DNA of 64,000 nucleotides from Haemophilus influenzae (GCF_900475755.1 NZ_LS483411.1:992001-1056000), one strand, 5' to 3'. Counted from the first letter of the stretch, positions 1-8,956 are shown. Notes: generated by a model not told the origin, from the letters alone. Program-made: numbers and translations.

Positions 1-606
1 TTCTAAAACATCAACAGAATTGACCGCACTTGTATCTAAAATTTCACCGTTCATTAATACTGCACGTAATGCCAAAACATGATTAGAGGTTTTACCGTAT
101 TGCAATGAACCTTGCCCCGAGGCATCTGTGTTAATCATTCCGCCTAAAGTCGCTCGATTGCTGGTGGATAACTCTGGGGCAAAGAACAAACCATGTGGTT
201 TTAAAAATTGATTAAGTTGATCTTTTACAACGCCTGCTTGTACTCGAACCCAGCGTTCTTTTACATTGAGTTCTAAGATGGCAGTCATATGACGAGAAAG
301 ATCCACTATTATATCGTTATTGATAGATTGTCCATTGGTTCCCGTACCACCACCGCGAGGAGTAAAAGTGAGTGATTGATATTTTGGTAAATTTGCCAAT
401 TTGGTTATACGCACTATATCAGCAACAGTTTTCGGAAAAAGAATCGCCAGTGGAAGTTGTTGATAAACGCTGTTATCCGTAGCTAGACTTAATCTATCTG
501 AATAGTTTGTTGCAATATCCCCCTCAAAATGTTGGCGTTGAAGATCACTAAGATAATCAAGTACATATTGTTCAACTTGAGGAATGCGATTTAGATTTGG
601 CAACAT
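1..606 (-). CDS. ydiJ: FAD-linked oxidase, YdiJ/Dld family, N-terminal part (runs off window)
   Basis: The minus-strand frame is open from ATG at 606 to the window edge, giving 202 codons. The translation starts MLPNLNRIPQVEQYV and carries the FAD-binding PCMH-type signature around residues 83-94 (PRGGGTGTNGQS). It continues with ELSTSNRATLGGMINTDASG, typical of D-lactate/D-2-hydroxyacid dehydrogenases of the large YdiJ type. These flavoproteins oxidise D-2-hydroxyacids in the cytoplasm; YdiJ of E. coli also has C-terminal iron-sulfur domains, which would lie outside this window. The gene is divergent from ompA. An uptake-signal core lies inside the reading frame at 23-31. The family is clear; the substrate is inferred from relatives. 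Confidence 0.85.
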   Translation of the reverse strand, partial: MLPNLNRIPQVEQYVLDYLSDLQRQHFEGDIATNYSDRLSLATDNSVYQQLPLAILFPKTVADIVRITKLANLPKYQSLTFTPRGGGTGTNGQSINNDIIVDLSRHMTAILELNVKERWVRVQAGVVKDQLNQFLKPHGLFFAPELSTSNRATLGGMINTDASGQGSLQYGKTSNHVLALRAVLMNGEILDTSAVNSVDVLE

Positions 607-975
607 AGTATTTGACCCATTTAAACATATCAGATGGAGACTTTGATAATATCCTAAGGCTAGAATAATGTCGATTAGGAAAGAGAGAGGAGAAGGTAAA
701 AAGTCTGTTTAAGAAAGTGTTATTTTGGATAAAAACTAAACAAATAATTCAAAATAATTTGATCTTTTTAAAATTCATAGGATAATGATCACACTTTTGA
801 ACGTTCCTTTGGGGTAAACATAAACAAAGGAATTGAATTTGTCAAAAGGTAATAAAGTAGGGCAAATTCAAAACCCTAGTTAAGTGACTGTTTAGAATGT
901 AACTTTAATTAAAAGTTCAGTATAAACAAGTACACTTTTTTATTACTATTCGATCACTAAATAGAGGACATCAAA
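607..975. other. Divergent intergenic region upstream of ydiJ-like gene and ompA
   Basis: There is no convincing gene in these 369 bases. The region must hold the promoters for the two divergent genes, but I could not fix -35/-10 boxes with confidence. A stretch near 803-820 (GTTCCTTTGGGGTAAAC) resembles part of the palindromic repeat found at 38.3-38.8 kb and may be a small relic of it. The ompA ribosome-binding site AGAGGA lies at about 963-968. Confidence 0.5.
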
Positions 976-2019
976 ATGAAAAAAACTGCAATCGCATTAG
1001 TAGTTGCTGGTTTAGCAGCAGCTTCAGTAGCTCAAGCAGCTCCACAAGAAAACACTTTCTACGCTGGCGTTAAAGCTGGTCAAGCATCTTTTCACGATGG
1101 ACTTCGTGCTCTAGCTCGTGAAAATAAAGTAGGTTATCACCGTAATTCTTTCACTTATGGTGTATTCGGTGGTTATCAAATTTTAAATCAAAATAACTTA
1201 GGTTTAGCGGTTGAATTAGGTTACGACGATTTCGGTCGTGCTAAAGGTCGTGAAAAAGGTAGAACTGTTGCTAAACACACTAACCACGGTACTCACTTAA
1301 GCTTAAAAGGTAGCTACGAAGTATTAGAAGGTTTAGATGTTTATGGTAAAGCAGGTGTTGCTTTAGTTCGTTCTGACTATAAATTCTACGATAAGAAATA
1401 CGGCGAACATCACAGAGCACGTGCCTCTGGTTTATTTGCAGTAGGTGCAGAATATGCAGTATTACCAGAATTAGCAGTTCGTTTAGAATACCAATGGCTA
1501 ACTCGCGTAGGTAAATACCGCCCTCAAGATAAACCAAATAGCGCAATTAACTACAACCCTTGGATTGGTTCTATCAACGCGGGTATTTCTTACCGTTTTG
1601 GTCAAGGTGCAGCGCCAGTTGTTGCAGCACCTGAAATGGTAAGCAAAACTTTCAGCTTAAACTCTGATGTAACTTTCGCATTTGGTAAAGCAAACTTAAA
1701 ACCTCAAGCGCAAGCAACATTAGACAGCATCTATGGCGAAATGTCACAAGTTAAAAGTGCAAAAGTAGCGGTTGCTGGTTACACTGACCGTATTGGTTCT
1801 GATGCGTTCAACGTAAAACTTTCTCAAGAACGTGCAGATTCAGTAGCTAACTACTTTGTTGCTAAAGGTGTTGCAGCAGACGCAATCTCTGCAACTGGCT
1901 ACGGTAAAGCAAACCCAGTAACTGGCGCAATTTGTGACCAAGTTAAAGGCCGTAAAGCGCTTATCGCTTGTCTTGCTCCAGACCGTCGTGTAGAAATCGC
2001 GGTAAACGGTACTAAATAA
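976..2019 (+). CDS. ompA: Outer membrane protein P5 (OmpA family)
   Basis: This 347-residue protein has a signal peptide ending ...SVAQA before APQEN. An eight-stranded OmpA beta-barrel follows (roughly residues 22-205), then an Ala/Pro hinge (GAAPVVAAPE). The C-terminal peptidoglycan-binding OmpA domain (about residues 225-347) contains GYTDRIGSDAFNVKLSQERA and ends DRRVEIAVNGTK. It anchors the outer membrane to peptidoglycan. In H. influenzae P5 is also an adhesin, and its surface loops are the variable parts between strains. AGAGGA is placed before the ATG. A hairpin terminator follows, so the gene appears monocistronic. Confidence 0.97.
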   Translation: MKKTAIALVVAGLAAASVAQAAPQENTFYAGVKAGQASFHDGLRALARENKVGYHRNSFTYGVFGGYQILNQNNLGLAVELGYDDFGRAKGREKGRTVAKHTNHGTHLSLKGSYEVLEGLDVYGKAGVALVRSDYKFYDKKYGEHHRARASGLFAVGAEYAVLPELAVRLEYQWLTRVGKYRPQDKPNSAINYNPWIGSINAGISYRFGQGAAPVVAAPEMVSKTFSLNSDVTFAFGKANLKPQAQATLDSIYGEMSQVKSAKVAVAGYTDRIGSDAFNVKLSQERADSVANYFVAKGVAADAISATGYGKANPVTGAICDQVKGRKALIACLAPDRRVEIAVNGTK

Positions 2020-2053
2020 TTTTAGTATTTGTTTAACGAAAGATTAAATACAG

Positions 2054-2089
2054 CAAAAGGCTTAAACTTCGGTTTAGGCCTTTTGTTTT
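2054..2089 (+). terminator. Terminator after ompA
   Basis: A 14-bp stem (CAAAAGGCTTAAAC / GTTTAGGCCTTTTG, one mismatch) closes on a stable TTCG tetraloop and is followed by TTTTA. It sits 35 bases after the ompA stop codon. Confidence 0.85.
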
Positions 2090-2169
2090 AAATGAATATA
2101 AAACCAAGCATTTCAATCAAGTTTTAACTTGTGATAAAATGCTTATCTCGTTTATTTATAGGGAACATT

Positions 2170-2493
2170 ATGGAAACCTTAGACAAAATCAAAAAGCAAA
2201 TTAGTGAAAATCCCATTCTTATTTATATGAAAGGTTCGCCAAAATTACCATCTTGTGGTTTTTCTGCTCGTGCATCTGAGGCATTAATGCACTGCAAAGT
2301 GCCTTTTGGTTATGTGGATATTTTGCAACATCCAGATATTCGTGCTGAATTACCAACATATGCAAATTGGCCAACTTTTCCGCAATTATGGGTTGAGGGA
2401 GAATTAATTGGTGGTTGTGATATTATTTTGGAAATGTATCAAGCAGGCGAATTGCAAACTTTATTAGCTGAAGTGGCAGCAAAGCACGCTTAA
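2170..2493 (+). CDS. grxD: Monothiol glutaredoxin Grx4
   Basis: This is a monothiol glutaredoxin that binds and transfers [2Fe-2S] clusters with glutathione and BolA-type partners in the cytoplasm. The ATG at 2170 gives 107 residues, the family's usual size. A longer frame from 2131 adds 13 residues with no family similarity. The CGFS active-site motif is at residues 29-32. The glutathione-site segments WPTFPQLWVEGELIGGCDI are present. A purine run GGGAAC precedes the start. The gene stands alone between the ompA terminator and its own terminator. Confidence 0.95.
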   Translation: METLDKIKKQISENPILIYMKGSPKLPSCGFSARASEALMHCKVPFGYVDILQHPDIRAELPTYANWPTFPQLWVEGELIGGCDIILEMYQAGELQTLLAEVAAKHA

Positions 2494-2509
2494 TCACAGT
2501 GGAAAAATA

Positions 2510-2533
2510 AAACCCGCAATAAGCGGGTTTTTT
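2510..2533 (+). terminator. Terminator after grxD
   Basis: AAACCCGC and GCGGGTTT pair as an 8-bp GC-rich stem followed by a T-run. It probably also stops convergent hisC transcripts. Confidence 0.85.
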
Positions 2534-2569
2534 ATATAATAAATTTCCCTTGCATTATTAAATAATAGA

Positions 2570-3670
2570 TTAAGCAAACTTTAATACCTTAGAAAGTGCA
2601 GTGAAAAATTTCTCGTTTTCTTCAGGTAAACCAATACTTATACGTAAATGATTCGGCATGCCATACCCAGCAATTGGGCGAACAATTACGCCTTCTCGTA
2701 ACAACGCATCATAAATTGGTGCGGCAGGTTGTTTGAAATCAATGGTTATAAAATTTCCTTTAGAGGGAATATAATCCAATTGATTTTTTTGACAAAAGTC
2801 TTCATAACGTCGCATTTCTATTCGATTATTTTCAGCGACTTTTTCAACAAATTCATCGTCATTCATTACGGCAACTGCAGCGGTTAATGCCAAAGAATTA
2901 CAGTTAAATGGCTGTCGAACTCGATTTAATAAATCTGCGATTTCTGGATTAGATACCGCATAACCAATGCGTAAGCCTGCCAAGCCATAGGCTTTAGAAA
3001 GAGAGTGGGAAATAATTAAATTTGAATATTTTTTTAATAAACTGAAAGAGTCCACTCGTTCTTCAGATCTAGTAAATTCCGTGTAGGCTTCATCTAATAC
3101 CACGATTACATTTTCGGGGACTTTTGCTAAAAAATCTTCAATTTCTTGCGATGTTAAAAAATTACCCGTTGGATTATTTGGATTAGCAATGTAAATGAGC
3201 TTTGTTTTATCAGAAAGTGCGGTTAAAAATCCTTGTAAATTATGCCCCCAATTTTTAGCTGGAATTTCTTTTGCAACGGCATTTATTGCTTTAGTCACTA
3301 AAGGATAAACAATAAAGGCATATTGTGAATAAATGATTTCATCGCCTTCTGCTGCAAAAGTGTGAGCAAAAAGTTCTAATAAATCATTTGATCCATTTCC
3401 AAGCGTAATTTGATTTGGTTGAACGCCAAATTTGTTTGCGATAGTTTGTTTTAGTTCAAAGCCATTGGCATCTGGATAACGAGTTAGTTTATCTAATTGT
3501 TCAAAAATTGCTTTTTTTGCACTTTCTGGAAAACCAAATGGGTTTTCGTTTGAGGCAAGTTTAACGATATTGGAAATACCAAGTTCTCGTTCTAATTCCT
3601 CAATGGGTTTGCCTGCTTGATAAGGGGATAAGGATTTTACGCCACGATTGGCAATGTTGATGTACTGCAT
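2570..3670 (-). CDS. hisC: Histidinol-phosphate aminotransferase (second paralogue type)
   Basis: This 366-residue PLP enzyme of aminotransferase class I/II transfers an amino group from glutamate to imidazole-acetol phosphate in histidine synthesis. Family motifs are visible: KLASNENPFG near residue 37, NPNNPTGN at 163-170, and the PLP lysine K226 in SHSLSKAYGLAGLRIGY. It lies 86 bases downstream of serC on the same strand, away from any his operon. From memory H. influenzae has a second hisC in its his operon and this copy is annotated hisC2. It may also act on aromatic amino acids. The promoter is probably shared with serC, with a small hairpin in the gap. Confidence 0.92.
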   Translation of the reverse strand: MQYINIANRGVKSLSPYQAGKPIEELERELGISNIVKLASNENPFGFPESAKKAIFEQLDKLTRYPDANGFELKQTIANKFGVQPNQITLGNGSNDLLELFAHTFAAEGDEIIYSQYAFIVYPLVTKAINAVAKEIPAKNWGHNLQGFLTALSDKTKLIYIANPNNPTGNFLTSQEIEDFLAKVPENVIVVLDEAYTEFTRSEERVDSFSLLKKYSNLIISHSLSKAYGLAGLRIGYAVSNPEIADLLNRVRQPFNCNSLALTAAVAVMNDDEFVEKVAENNRIEMRRYEDFCQKNQLDYIPSKGNFITIDFKQPAAPIYDALLREGVIVRPIAGYGMPNHLRISIGLPEENEKFFTALSKVLKFA

Positions 3671-3721
3671 AGTTGTATTTATAAATATTGATATGAATTA
3701 GTATGAATTTTCAAGTAAATT

Positions 3722-3739
3722 TGGGCGTAAATACGCCCA
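3722..3739 (-). terminator. Perfect hairpin in the serC-hisC gap
   Basis: TGGGCGTA AA TACGCCCA forms a perfect 8-bp stem with a two-base loop, 17 bases after the serC stop. There is no strong T-run, so it is more likely a partial terminator or mRNA 3'-end stabiliser than a full stop signal. Confidence 0.5.
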
Positions 3740-3756
3740 TTGAAAATGTTCTTTAA

Positions 3757-4845
3757 CTATTGAGGAAGATTTTCAGCTTCAAATTTTTTCATAAATGTAA
3801 TTAGTGCCTCAACACCATTTTGCGACATTGCGTTATAAATAGATGCACGCATTCCACCTAAAACCTTATGACCTTTCAAGGCTTGCAAGCCCGCAGCAGT
3901 AGACTCTGCGACAAATTTTGCATCTAATTCAGGATTACCTGTGATGAAAGTCACATTCATTGTTGAGCGGTTTTCTTTTGCTACCACATTGCGGTAAAGT
4001 TTGCTCGAATCAATATAATCATAAAGAGTTTGTGCTTTTAGTGCATTACGTTTTTCGATTATTTCTAAGCCACCTATTTCTTTAAGATGTTTAAATACGA
4101 GGGAACATAAATACCACGCAAAAGTTGGGGGGGTGTTGATCATTGAGTCTGCATCACGTTGAGTTGCATAATTCCAAATGGATGGGGTTTCTTTACGTGC
4201 ATTACCGATTAAATCCTCACGAATAATAACTAATGTAATGCCCGCAGGGCCAAGATTTTTTTGCGCCCCTGCATAAATTACACCAAATTTACTGATATCG
4301 ATTTGACGTGAAAGAATATTTGAAGACATATCCGCGACCAATACGGTATCGCCCACATTTGGTATATCAAAAATCTCCACACCACTGATGGTTTCATTCG
4401 GGCAATAATGAACGTAGTCATATTGATCAGCGATATGGCTAAAATCAAGATCGGTAATTCGGGTTTGTTCGCCATTTTCTACGATAGTGATTTCATCAAT
4501 TTCTGCAAAATTTCTTGCTTCTTTTGCCGCTGTAGCTGACCAATGCCCACTATTTAAATAAAGGGCTTTGCCTTTTTTACCGATTAAGTTCATCGGAATT
4601 GCGGCAAATTGACCGCGAGCGCCACCTTGTAAGAAAAGTACACGATAGTTATCAGGAATATTGTAAACCTCACGTAGATCTTTTTCCGCTTGGGTAACGA
4701 GTTCCATAAAATACTTTCCGCGATGGCTGACTTCCATCACGGATACGCCTTGATTGAGCCAGTTTGTAAGTTCATTTTGTGCTTTTTGCAACACTTCTGG
4801 GAAAATCATCGCAGGACCCGCGCTAAAATTAAAGACTTGTGACAT
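3757..4845 (-). CDS. serC: Phosphoserine aminotransferase
   Basis: A 362-residue class V aminotransferase that converts 3-phosphohydroxypyruvate to phosphoserine for serine synthesis. It also works in pyridoxal phosphate synthesis on the 4-phosphohydroxythreonine branch. The start MSQVFNFSAGPAM, the FLQGGARGQF phosphate-site segment and the PLP lysine K196 in YAGAQKNLGPAG are canonical. AAGGAAA lies 8 bases before the ATG. It is the first gene of a probable serC-hisC unit. Confidence 0.97.
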   Translation of the reverse strand: MSQVFNFSAGPAMIFPEVLQKAQNELTNWLNQGVSVMEVSHRGKYFMELVTQAEKDLREVYNIPDNYRVLFLQGGARGQFAAIPMNLIGKKGKALYLNSGHWSATAAKEARNFAEIDEITIVENGEQTRITDLDFSHIADQYDYVHYCPNETISGVEIFDIPNVGDTVLVADMSSNILSRQIDISKFGVIYAGAQKNLGPAGITLVIIREDLIGNARKETPSIWNYATQRDADSMINTPPTFAWYLCSLVFKHLKEIGGLEIIEKRNALKAQTLYDYIDSSKLYRNVVAKENRSTMNVTFITGNPELDAKFVAESTAAGLQALKGHKVLGGMRASIYNAMSQNGVEALITFMKKFEAENLPQ

Positions 4846-5035
4846 TGTGTTTCCTTGCTTTTTATGAAAATAATGGTGTCTTTTTTATCACTACAAAAAT
4901 CGATAATCAATGCTTTTTACTGAAATCAAAAAAATTCTTTCCATCATTCATAAAATAGAGGGTAAATTTTGACGATTGATTAAAAAAAAGCTAAATTACG
5001 GCACAGTCATTTTATTTATTTTAAAGGGAGTTGTG

Positions 5036-5380
5036 ATGGAAATTGTGAATAAACAATCTTTTCAAGATGTGTTGGAATACGTGCGTATGTATCGTTTAAA
5101 AAATAGAATTAAACGAGATATGGAAGACAATAATCGTAAGATTCGCGATAACCAAAAACGCATATTATTGTTGGATAATTTAAATCAATATATTCGTGAT
5201 GATATGACTATTGCAGAAGTACGCGGAATTATTGAAAGTATGCGTGATGATTATGAAAGCCGAGTGGATGATTACACGATTCGCAATGCTGAACTTTCTA
5301 AGCAACGCCGTGAAGCGAGTACGAAAATGAAAGAGCAGAAAAAAGCACACGCAGAATTATTGAAAAACGCTGAAAAATAA
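5036..5380 (+). CDS. yeeX: DUF496 (YeeX-like) protein
   Basis: A 114-residue, highly charged, helical protein. The segment [20 protein letters not shown] and the later [16 protein letters not shown] and [19 protein letters not shown] match the DUF496/YeeX family almost word for word. Its biochemical role is not established. The pattern suggests coiled-coil or nucleic-acid-associated helices. The ATG at 5036 is chosen because AAAGGGAG sits just upstream; a longer frame from 4976 has no family similarity. It is divergent from serC and ends at a terminator. Confidence 0.88.
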
Positions 5381-5392
5381 TAGGATAACTAG

Positions 5393-5422
5393 AGCCGACT
5401 AAATCAGTCGGCTTATTTTTTT
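5393..5422. terminator. Bidirectional terminator between yeeX and the pabC-like gene
   Basis: AGCCGACT / AGTCGGCT forms an 8-bp stem followed by TTATTTTTTT on the plus strand. It serves the convergent genes on both sides. Confidence 0.85.
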
Positions 5423-5987
5423 ATAAACCATTCATTGCATTAATGATTTTAATTTCATCGAAATTGCCAATATCTTCTTGGAATATTGTACGTTCTTGAA
5501 TTTTCCCCTCTTGTAATAATTTTTCTCGTTGTGTGCCTAAAAGCAATGGCGTGTCTGGTGTGTACCATTTTTTCCCTTGGCGAAAAATTAAATTACCGAT
5601 GGAACAATCTGTCACTTTTCCATTTTTGATAATTATAATTTCATCACAAGTGCCACGTTGTGCAAACAATGTATTAATTAAACTGCGATCTGAATATTTC
5701 AAGCTGTATTCGATATCGTCACAAATTACAGGTTGAAAAGTGCGGTAGATTTTTTGCTGGTATTCAAAATATTGAATTTTTGTGGTTTCGGCATTGTAAT
5801 CAATACGGCAGCGAACTAATTGATTTTGTAAATCTTCAGGCAGTTGAATAAGGGAAAAAAGATTAAAAATTTTTACCGCACTTTTGCCATAATATTCACG
5901 CAAACTACGTTCATATCGCGCTTGGTGTAAATTGATATTTTTAATTTCCCCCTTTTCAATGCAAAGGGTTTCAAATAAAGGGAACAT
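5421..5987 (-). CDS. Short class IV aminotransferase, PabC-like (aminodeoxychorismate lyase candidate)
   Basis: This protein has 188 residues against about 270 for a normal PabC. The class IV fold signature is present: K97 in YSLKYSDR aligns with the PLP lysine (GLKHLNR in E. coli PabC). It is followed by TCDEIIIIKNGKVTDCSIGNLIF and the GTQREKLL helix. The shortening is mainly at the N-terminal side. Its neighbours pabB and pabA argue that it releases pyruvate from aminodeoxychorismate to give p-aminobenzoate for folate. The identification as class IV is firm. The exact reaction is inferred from context. Confidence 0.8.
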   Translation of the reverse strand: MFPLFETLCIEKGEIKNINLHQARYERSLREYYGKSAVKIFNLFSLIQLPEDLQNQLVRCRIDYNAETTKIQYFEYQQKIYRTFQPVICDDIEYSLKYSDRSLINTLFAQRGTCDEIIIIKNGKVTDCSIGNLIFRQGKKWYTPDTPLLLGTQREKLLQEGKIQERTIFQEDIGNFDEIKIINAMNGL

Positions 5988-6009
5988 TAAAGTATTCCTG
6001 TTAGTTATT

Positions 6010-6110
6010 GACTAGGGTAAGCATAATTAAACCGATTTTGGGGCGGTAGTTAGAAATACCCCAAAGGGGAATAACTATGCGTAACCGTGGGTACACTTAC
6101 CCACGGTATA
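6010..6110. repeat. Isolated relative of the 127-bp palindromic repeat
   Basis: The gap between pabB and the pabC-like gene holds CTAGGGTAAG at about 6012, TACCCCAAAGGGGAATAAC at about 6057, and ACCGTGGGTACACTTACCCACGGT at about 6083 with 10-bp arms. The same palindromes make up the tandem array at 38313-38797. The last hairpin, on the minus strand just past the pabB stop, could act as a terminator. Confidence 0.7.
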
Positions 6111-6118
6111 ACAGATTT

Positions 6119-7096
6119 TTATATCGCGTAAGTTTCTGAAATAGGCAAATAAACTTTTTCAAGCAATTCCTGATATTCATCTGCCACGCGACTGTGAATG
6201 GTTATACCACCCCCACTATGAAAATAAAATTTTTCATCTACTTGAGAAATAAATCGAATTGCCACCGCACTTTGTAGTGTTTTACCATCAAATATGCCAA
6301 AGATTCCTGTGTAATAACCACGTTTTTGTTTTTCTGCTTGTTGAATAATTTGTGTGGTTTTCTCTTTTGGTGCGCCACTAATGGAACCAGCAGGCAAGAG
6401 TTTCGATAAAATATCGCCAATTTGATTTTGCCAGTTTTCATTCAATTTTCCGTAAATTTCAGAACTGGTTTGCAGTATTTCGCCTTTTTGTGTTTTTATG
6501 CGATCGATATAACGAAATTTTTTCACTTGAATGTGTTCTGCCACCATTGATAAATCGTTACGCATTAAATCAACAATTGTGTAATGCTCGCGTTGTTCTT
6601 TTTCATTTGTGAGTAACTGATTTTCTGCATCGGGCAGAGAGGCGTTAATCGTCCCTTTCATGGGATAAGTAAAAATGCGGTTATCCTGAATATTGACAAA
6701 ACATTCAGGCGAAAAGCAAACAAATTGATCTTGTAACCACAATTTATAAGGTGCATTGGTTTGATGAAAAATTTGTTCCAGTGAAAGATTTCCTGAAATT
6801 TCAGTAGGATAGGTTAGATTCAATAAATAAGAATTACCTTTTTGCAATTCACTTTGAACAAGTTCAAAACCTTGTTGATAACGCGAGAAAGGCATTGGAT
6901 GTTTGGTAAAATTAAGAGGGATAGGTTGTGGAGAAATCGTGCTATTTCTTTTCTCTAAAATATCAAAATAAATGCCTTGTTGTGCAGAATTTTCGAGAGG
7001 ACAAATCAAGGGTTTTTCTTTTTCAAAATCAATAAGAAAGAAAAATGGCGTGCGTTGTTTGCCATAATGATTAGCCTGTTTAATAAAATGTTGCAT
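6119..7096 (-). CDS. pabB: Aminodeoxychorismate synthase component I
   Basis: This 325-residue chorismate-binding enzyme converts chorismate plus ammonia to 4-amino-4-deoxychorismate. It lacks the longer N-terminal domain of E. coli PabB (about 450 residues), so it is a compact form. The PabB-type catalytic lysine is K147 in YPMKGTI; anthranilate synthases usually lack this lysine. Other chorismate-fold motifs are EHYTIVDLMRNDL, LLPAGSISGAPKEKT and YYTGIFG. It is divergent from pabA by 57 bases and is followed on the same strand by the PabC-like gene, forming a complete pABA set. Confidence 0.9.
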   Translation of the reverse strand: MQHFIKQANHYGKQRTPFFFLIDFEKEKPLICPLENSAQQGIYFDILEKRNSTISPQPIPLNFTKHPMPFSRYQQGFELVQSELQKGNSYLLNLTYPTEISGNLSLEQIFHQTNAPYKLWLQDQFVCFSPECFVNIQDNRIFTYPMKGTINASLPDAENQLLTNEKEQREHYTIVDLMRNDLSMVAEHIQVKKFRYIDRIKTQKGEILQTSSEIYGKLNENWQNQIGDILSKLLPAGSISGAPKEKTTQIIQQAEKQKRGYYTGIFGIFDGKTLQSAVAIRFISQVDEKFYFHSGGGITIHSRVADEYQELLEKVYLPISETYAI

Positions 7097-7152
7097 TGTG
7101 CTTTATGTTATTTTGCGTAAAATTGCACGATTATAACGAATACCGAGCGGTT

Positions 7153-7725
7153 ATGAAATTACTCATCATTAATAATCACGATTCTTTTACTTTTAACTTG
7201 GTAGATTTAATTCGGAAATTAAATGTGCCTTATGACGTTTTAAACGTGGAAGATTTGAAAGAAAATACAGCGGAGAACTATAGTCATATATTGATTTCGC
7301 CGGGGCCCGATGTGCCACGCGCTTACCCACAAATTTTTTCTCTATTAGAAAAATATTATCAGCAGAAATCTATTTTAGGTGTGTGTTTAGGGCATCAAAC
7401 CTTATGTGAATTTTTTGGTGGTACATTATATAACTTAGAGAATGTTCGTCACGGGCAGAAAAGAACATTAAAAGTGCGGTCAAATTCCCCGTTGTTTTTT
7501 GATCTTCCAACTGAATTTAATATCGGGCTATATCATTCTTGGGGCGTGCAGAAAGATGATTTTCCTCATAGCCTAGAAATTACCGCACTTTGTGATGAAG
7601 ATGTAGTGATGGCTATGCAGCATAAATTTTTGCCAATTTATAGCGTTCAGTTTCATCCAGAGTCTTATATGTCAGACTTTGGAGAGCAAATTTTGCGTAA
7701 TTGGTTGGCGATTCCTGCTATCTAA
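7153..7725 (+). CDS. pabA: Aminodeoxychorismate synthase glutamine amidotransferase subunit
   Basis: This 190-residue class I glutamine amidotransferase has nucleophile C78 in ILGVCLGHQTL and the His/Glu pair in VQFHPESY. It supplies ammonia to PabB. The start is set at ATG 7153 (MKLLIINNHDSFT, the conserved N-terminus); the frame extends to 7096 but the extra 19 residues are not family-like. TrpG-type anthranilate synthase is the alternative. Divergent pairing with a PabB having the PMKGT lysine favours PabA. Confidence 0.88.
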   Translation: MKLLIINNHDSFTFNLVDLIRKLNVPYDVLNVEDLKENTAENYSHILISPGPDVPRAYPQIFSLLEKYYQQKSILGVCLGHQTLCEFFGGTLYNLENVRHGQKRTLKVRSNSPLFFDLPTEFNIGLYHSWGVQKDDFPHSLEITALCDEDVVMAMQHKFLPIYSVQFHPESYMSDFGEQILRNWLAIPAI

Positions 7726-7926
7726 TTCTGAATGGGCATATAATACACCACCAAATTCCACACTTGATCTATGAAAAAGAATCAGAGGTATATCAAAGCA
7801 AATTATTAGTTCATATTGTTTCTTTCAAACTAAGTAATAAAACTAGGTTACATTATCTCACTTTGTTTTTGTGTCAATTCACTTTACAATGTTGCATTTA
7901 AAAGATATTGACAATTTCTACATTAA
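7726..7926. other. Intergenic stretch before a methyltransferase pseudogene
   Basis: I see no gene that I would defend. A TATAAT at about 7739 and an AT-rich run before 7930 could be promoter remains of the decayed gene downstream. Confidence 0.4.
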
Positions 7927-8898
7927 CAGGACAAATCAAATCAATATAACCCTTACGATGAATTAGGATACTATTCTAAACCCTTTTCTTATACGAGTAT
8001 TGCGCTTTTAGAGGGGAATGCGACATTTTGGGGATTAAAGCCGCCAGCACTCAAAGGGGCTAAAGTATTAGAATTAGGTTCTTCTTTTGGTGGAAGCTTA
8101 ATCTCTCAAGCGGTTTATTATCCAGATACGGAATTTGTTGGCGTGGATTTAGCGGATAGTCAAATTACCCAAGGTAATGAAATTATTCAATCAATGGGCT
8201 TAACCAATGTTCGTTTAGAAACAAAAATATTCTTGAAATTTGTCGCGAAAATTTAACCTCAAACGGTATTGCTTATATTTCTTATAATACCTACCCAGGT
8301 TGGAAAAGCCGCGAAGTTGCACGGGATATTATGCTTTATGCCAATAAATATACGCAAGATTTGCCGCTTGCAGAACAAACTCGTCGTGGTAAAGTGGTGG
8401 TTCAATTATTTTCTGATGCAATTAAATCCATTGCCTCTGAAAAAATAAAAAATCATAGCCTAGTGGATAATTTTGATAGTATTCAAATACATAGTGATCA
8501 TTATGTTGCACACGAATATCTTGAATACCACAATCATCCAATTTATCTTCATCAATTTGTGGATAGTCTTAATCAACATCAATTAGCTTATATTGGCGAT
8601 ACCAGTTTCCAACTTTCCTATATTTCTTGGATGCCTCACCATTTGAGAGAAATGATCGATCAATTATCTGAGACTGATTATGTCGCCGTGAGCAATGCCT
8701 TGATTATTTTTACAATGTGGCATTTAGACGAAGTTTGTTATGTCATCAGCATTACAAGGCTATTTAATTCAAAATGAATATAAAGATATGAACAACAATG
8801 ATAAGTTGATTGATGAAACTTATGATTGCACTGAGTTGTTTAATGCGCTTTGTGATGTATTAACAAGATTAGGTTATATCCAGCCTGTAAACCTATAA
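7927..8898 (+). pseudogene. Decayed SAM-dependent methyltransferase with regulatory domain
   Basis: Three reading-frame pieces form one degraded gene. Piece 1 (about 7927-8255) reads [18 protein letters not shown], then the SAM motif [12 protein letters not shown] and [11 protein letters not shown]. At about 8222 the frame breaks where a normal protein would have roughly 100 more bases. Piece 2 (to 8777) reads [20 protein letters not shown] followed by a regulatory-domain-like region (NTYPGWKSREVARDIMLYAN onward). Near 8740 the frame shifts again, and piece 3 ends [20 protein letters not shown] at 8898. This matches the class of methyltransferases with a C-terminal regulatory domain. The substrate is unknown, and no intact product is expected. 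Confidence 0.75.
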
Positions 8899-8956
8899 TC
8901 TGTGGACGGTGCGTGTTATGTACCGTTTTATTTTTCATCTAAACATTAACTTAAAT

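Noticed and set aside
830..870. Possible Fur or other operator before ompA (GATAATGATCACAC near 781)
   Set aside because: Only one half-site of the Fur model matches; ompA is not an iron gene. Too weak to annotate.
1280..1546. 88-codon minus-strand frame inside ompA
   Set aside because: A shadow of the ompA coding sequence; no start signal or family match.
7701..7901. 66-codon frame after pabA
   Set aside because: It overlaps the pabA end, lacks a ribosome-binding site and has no recognisable features.
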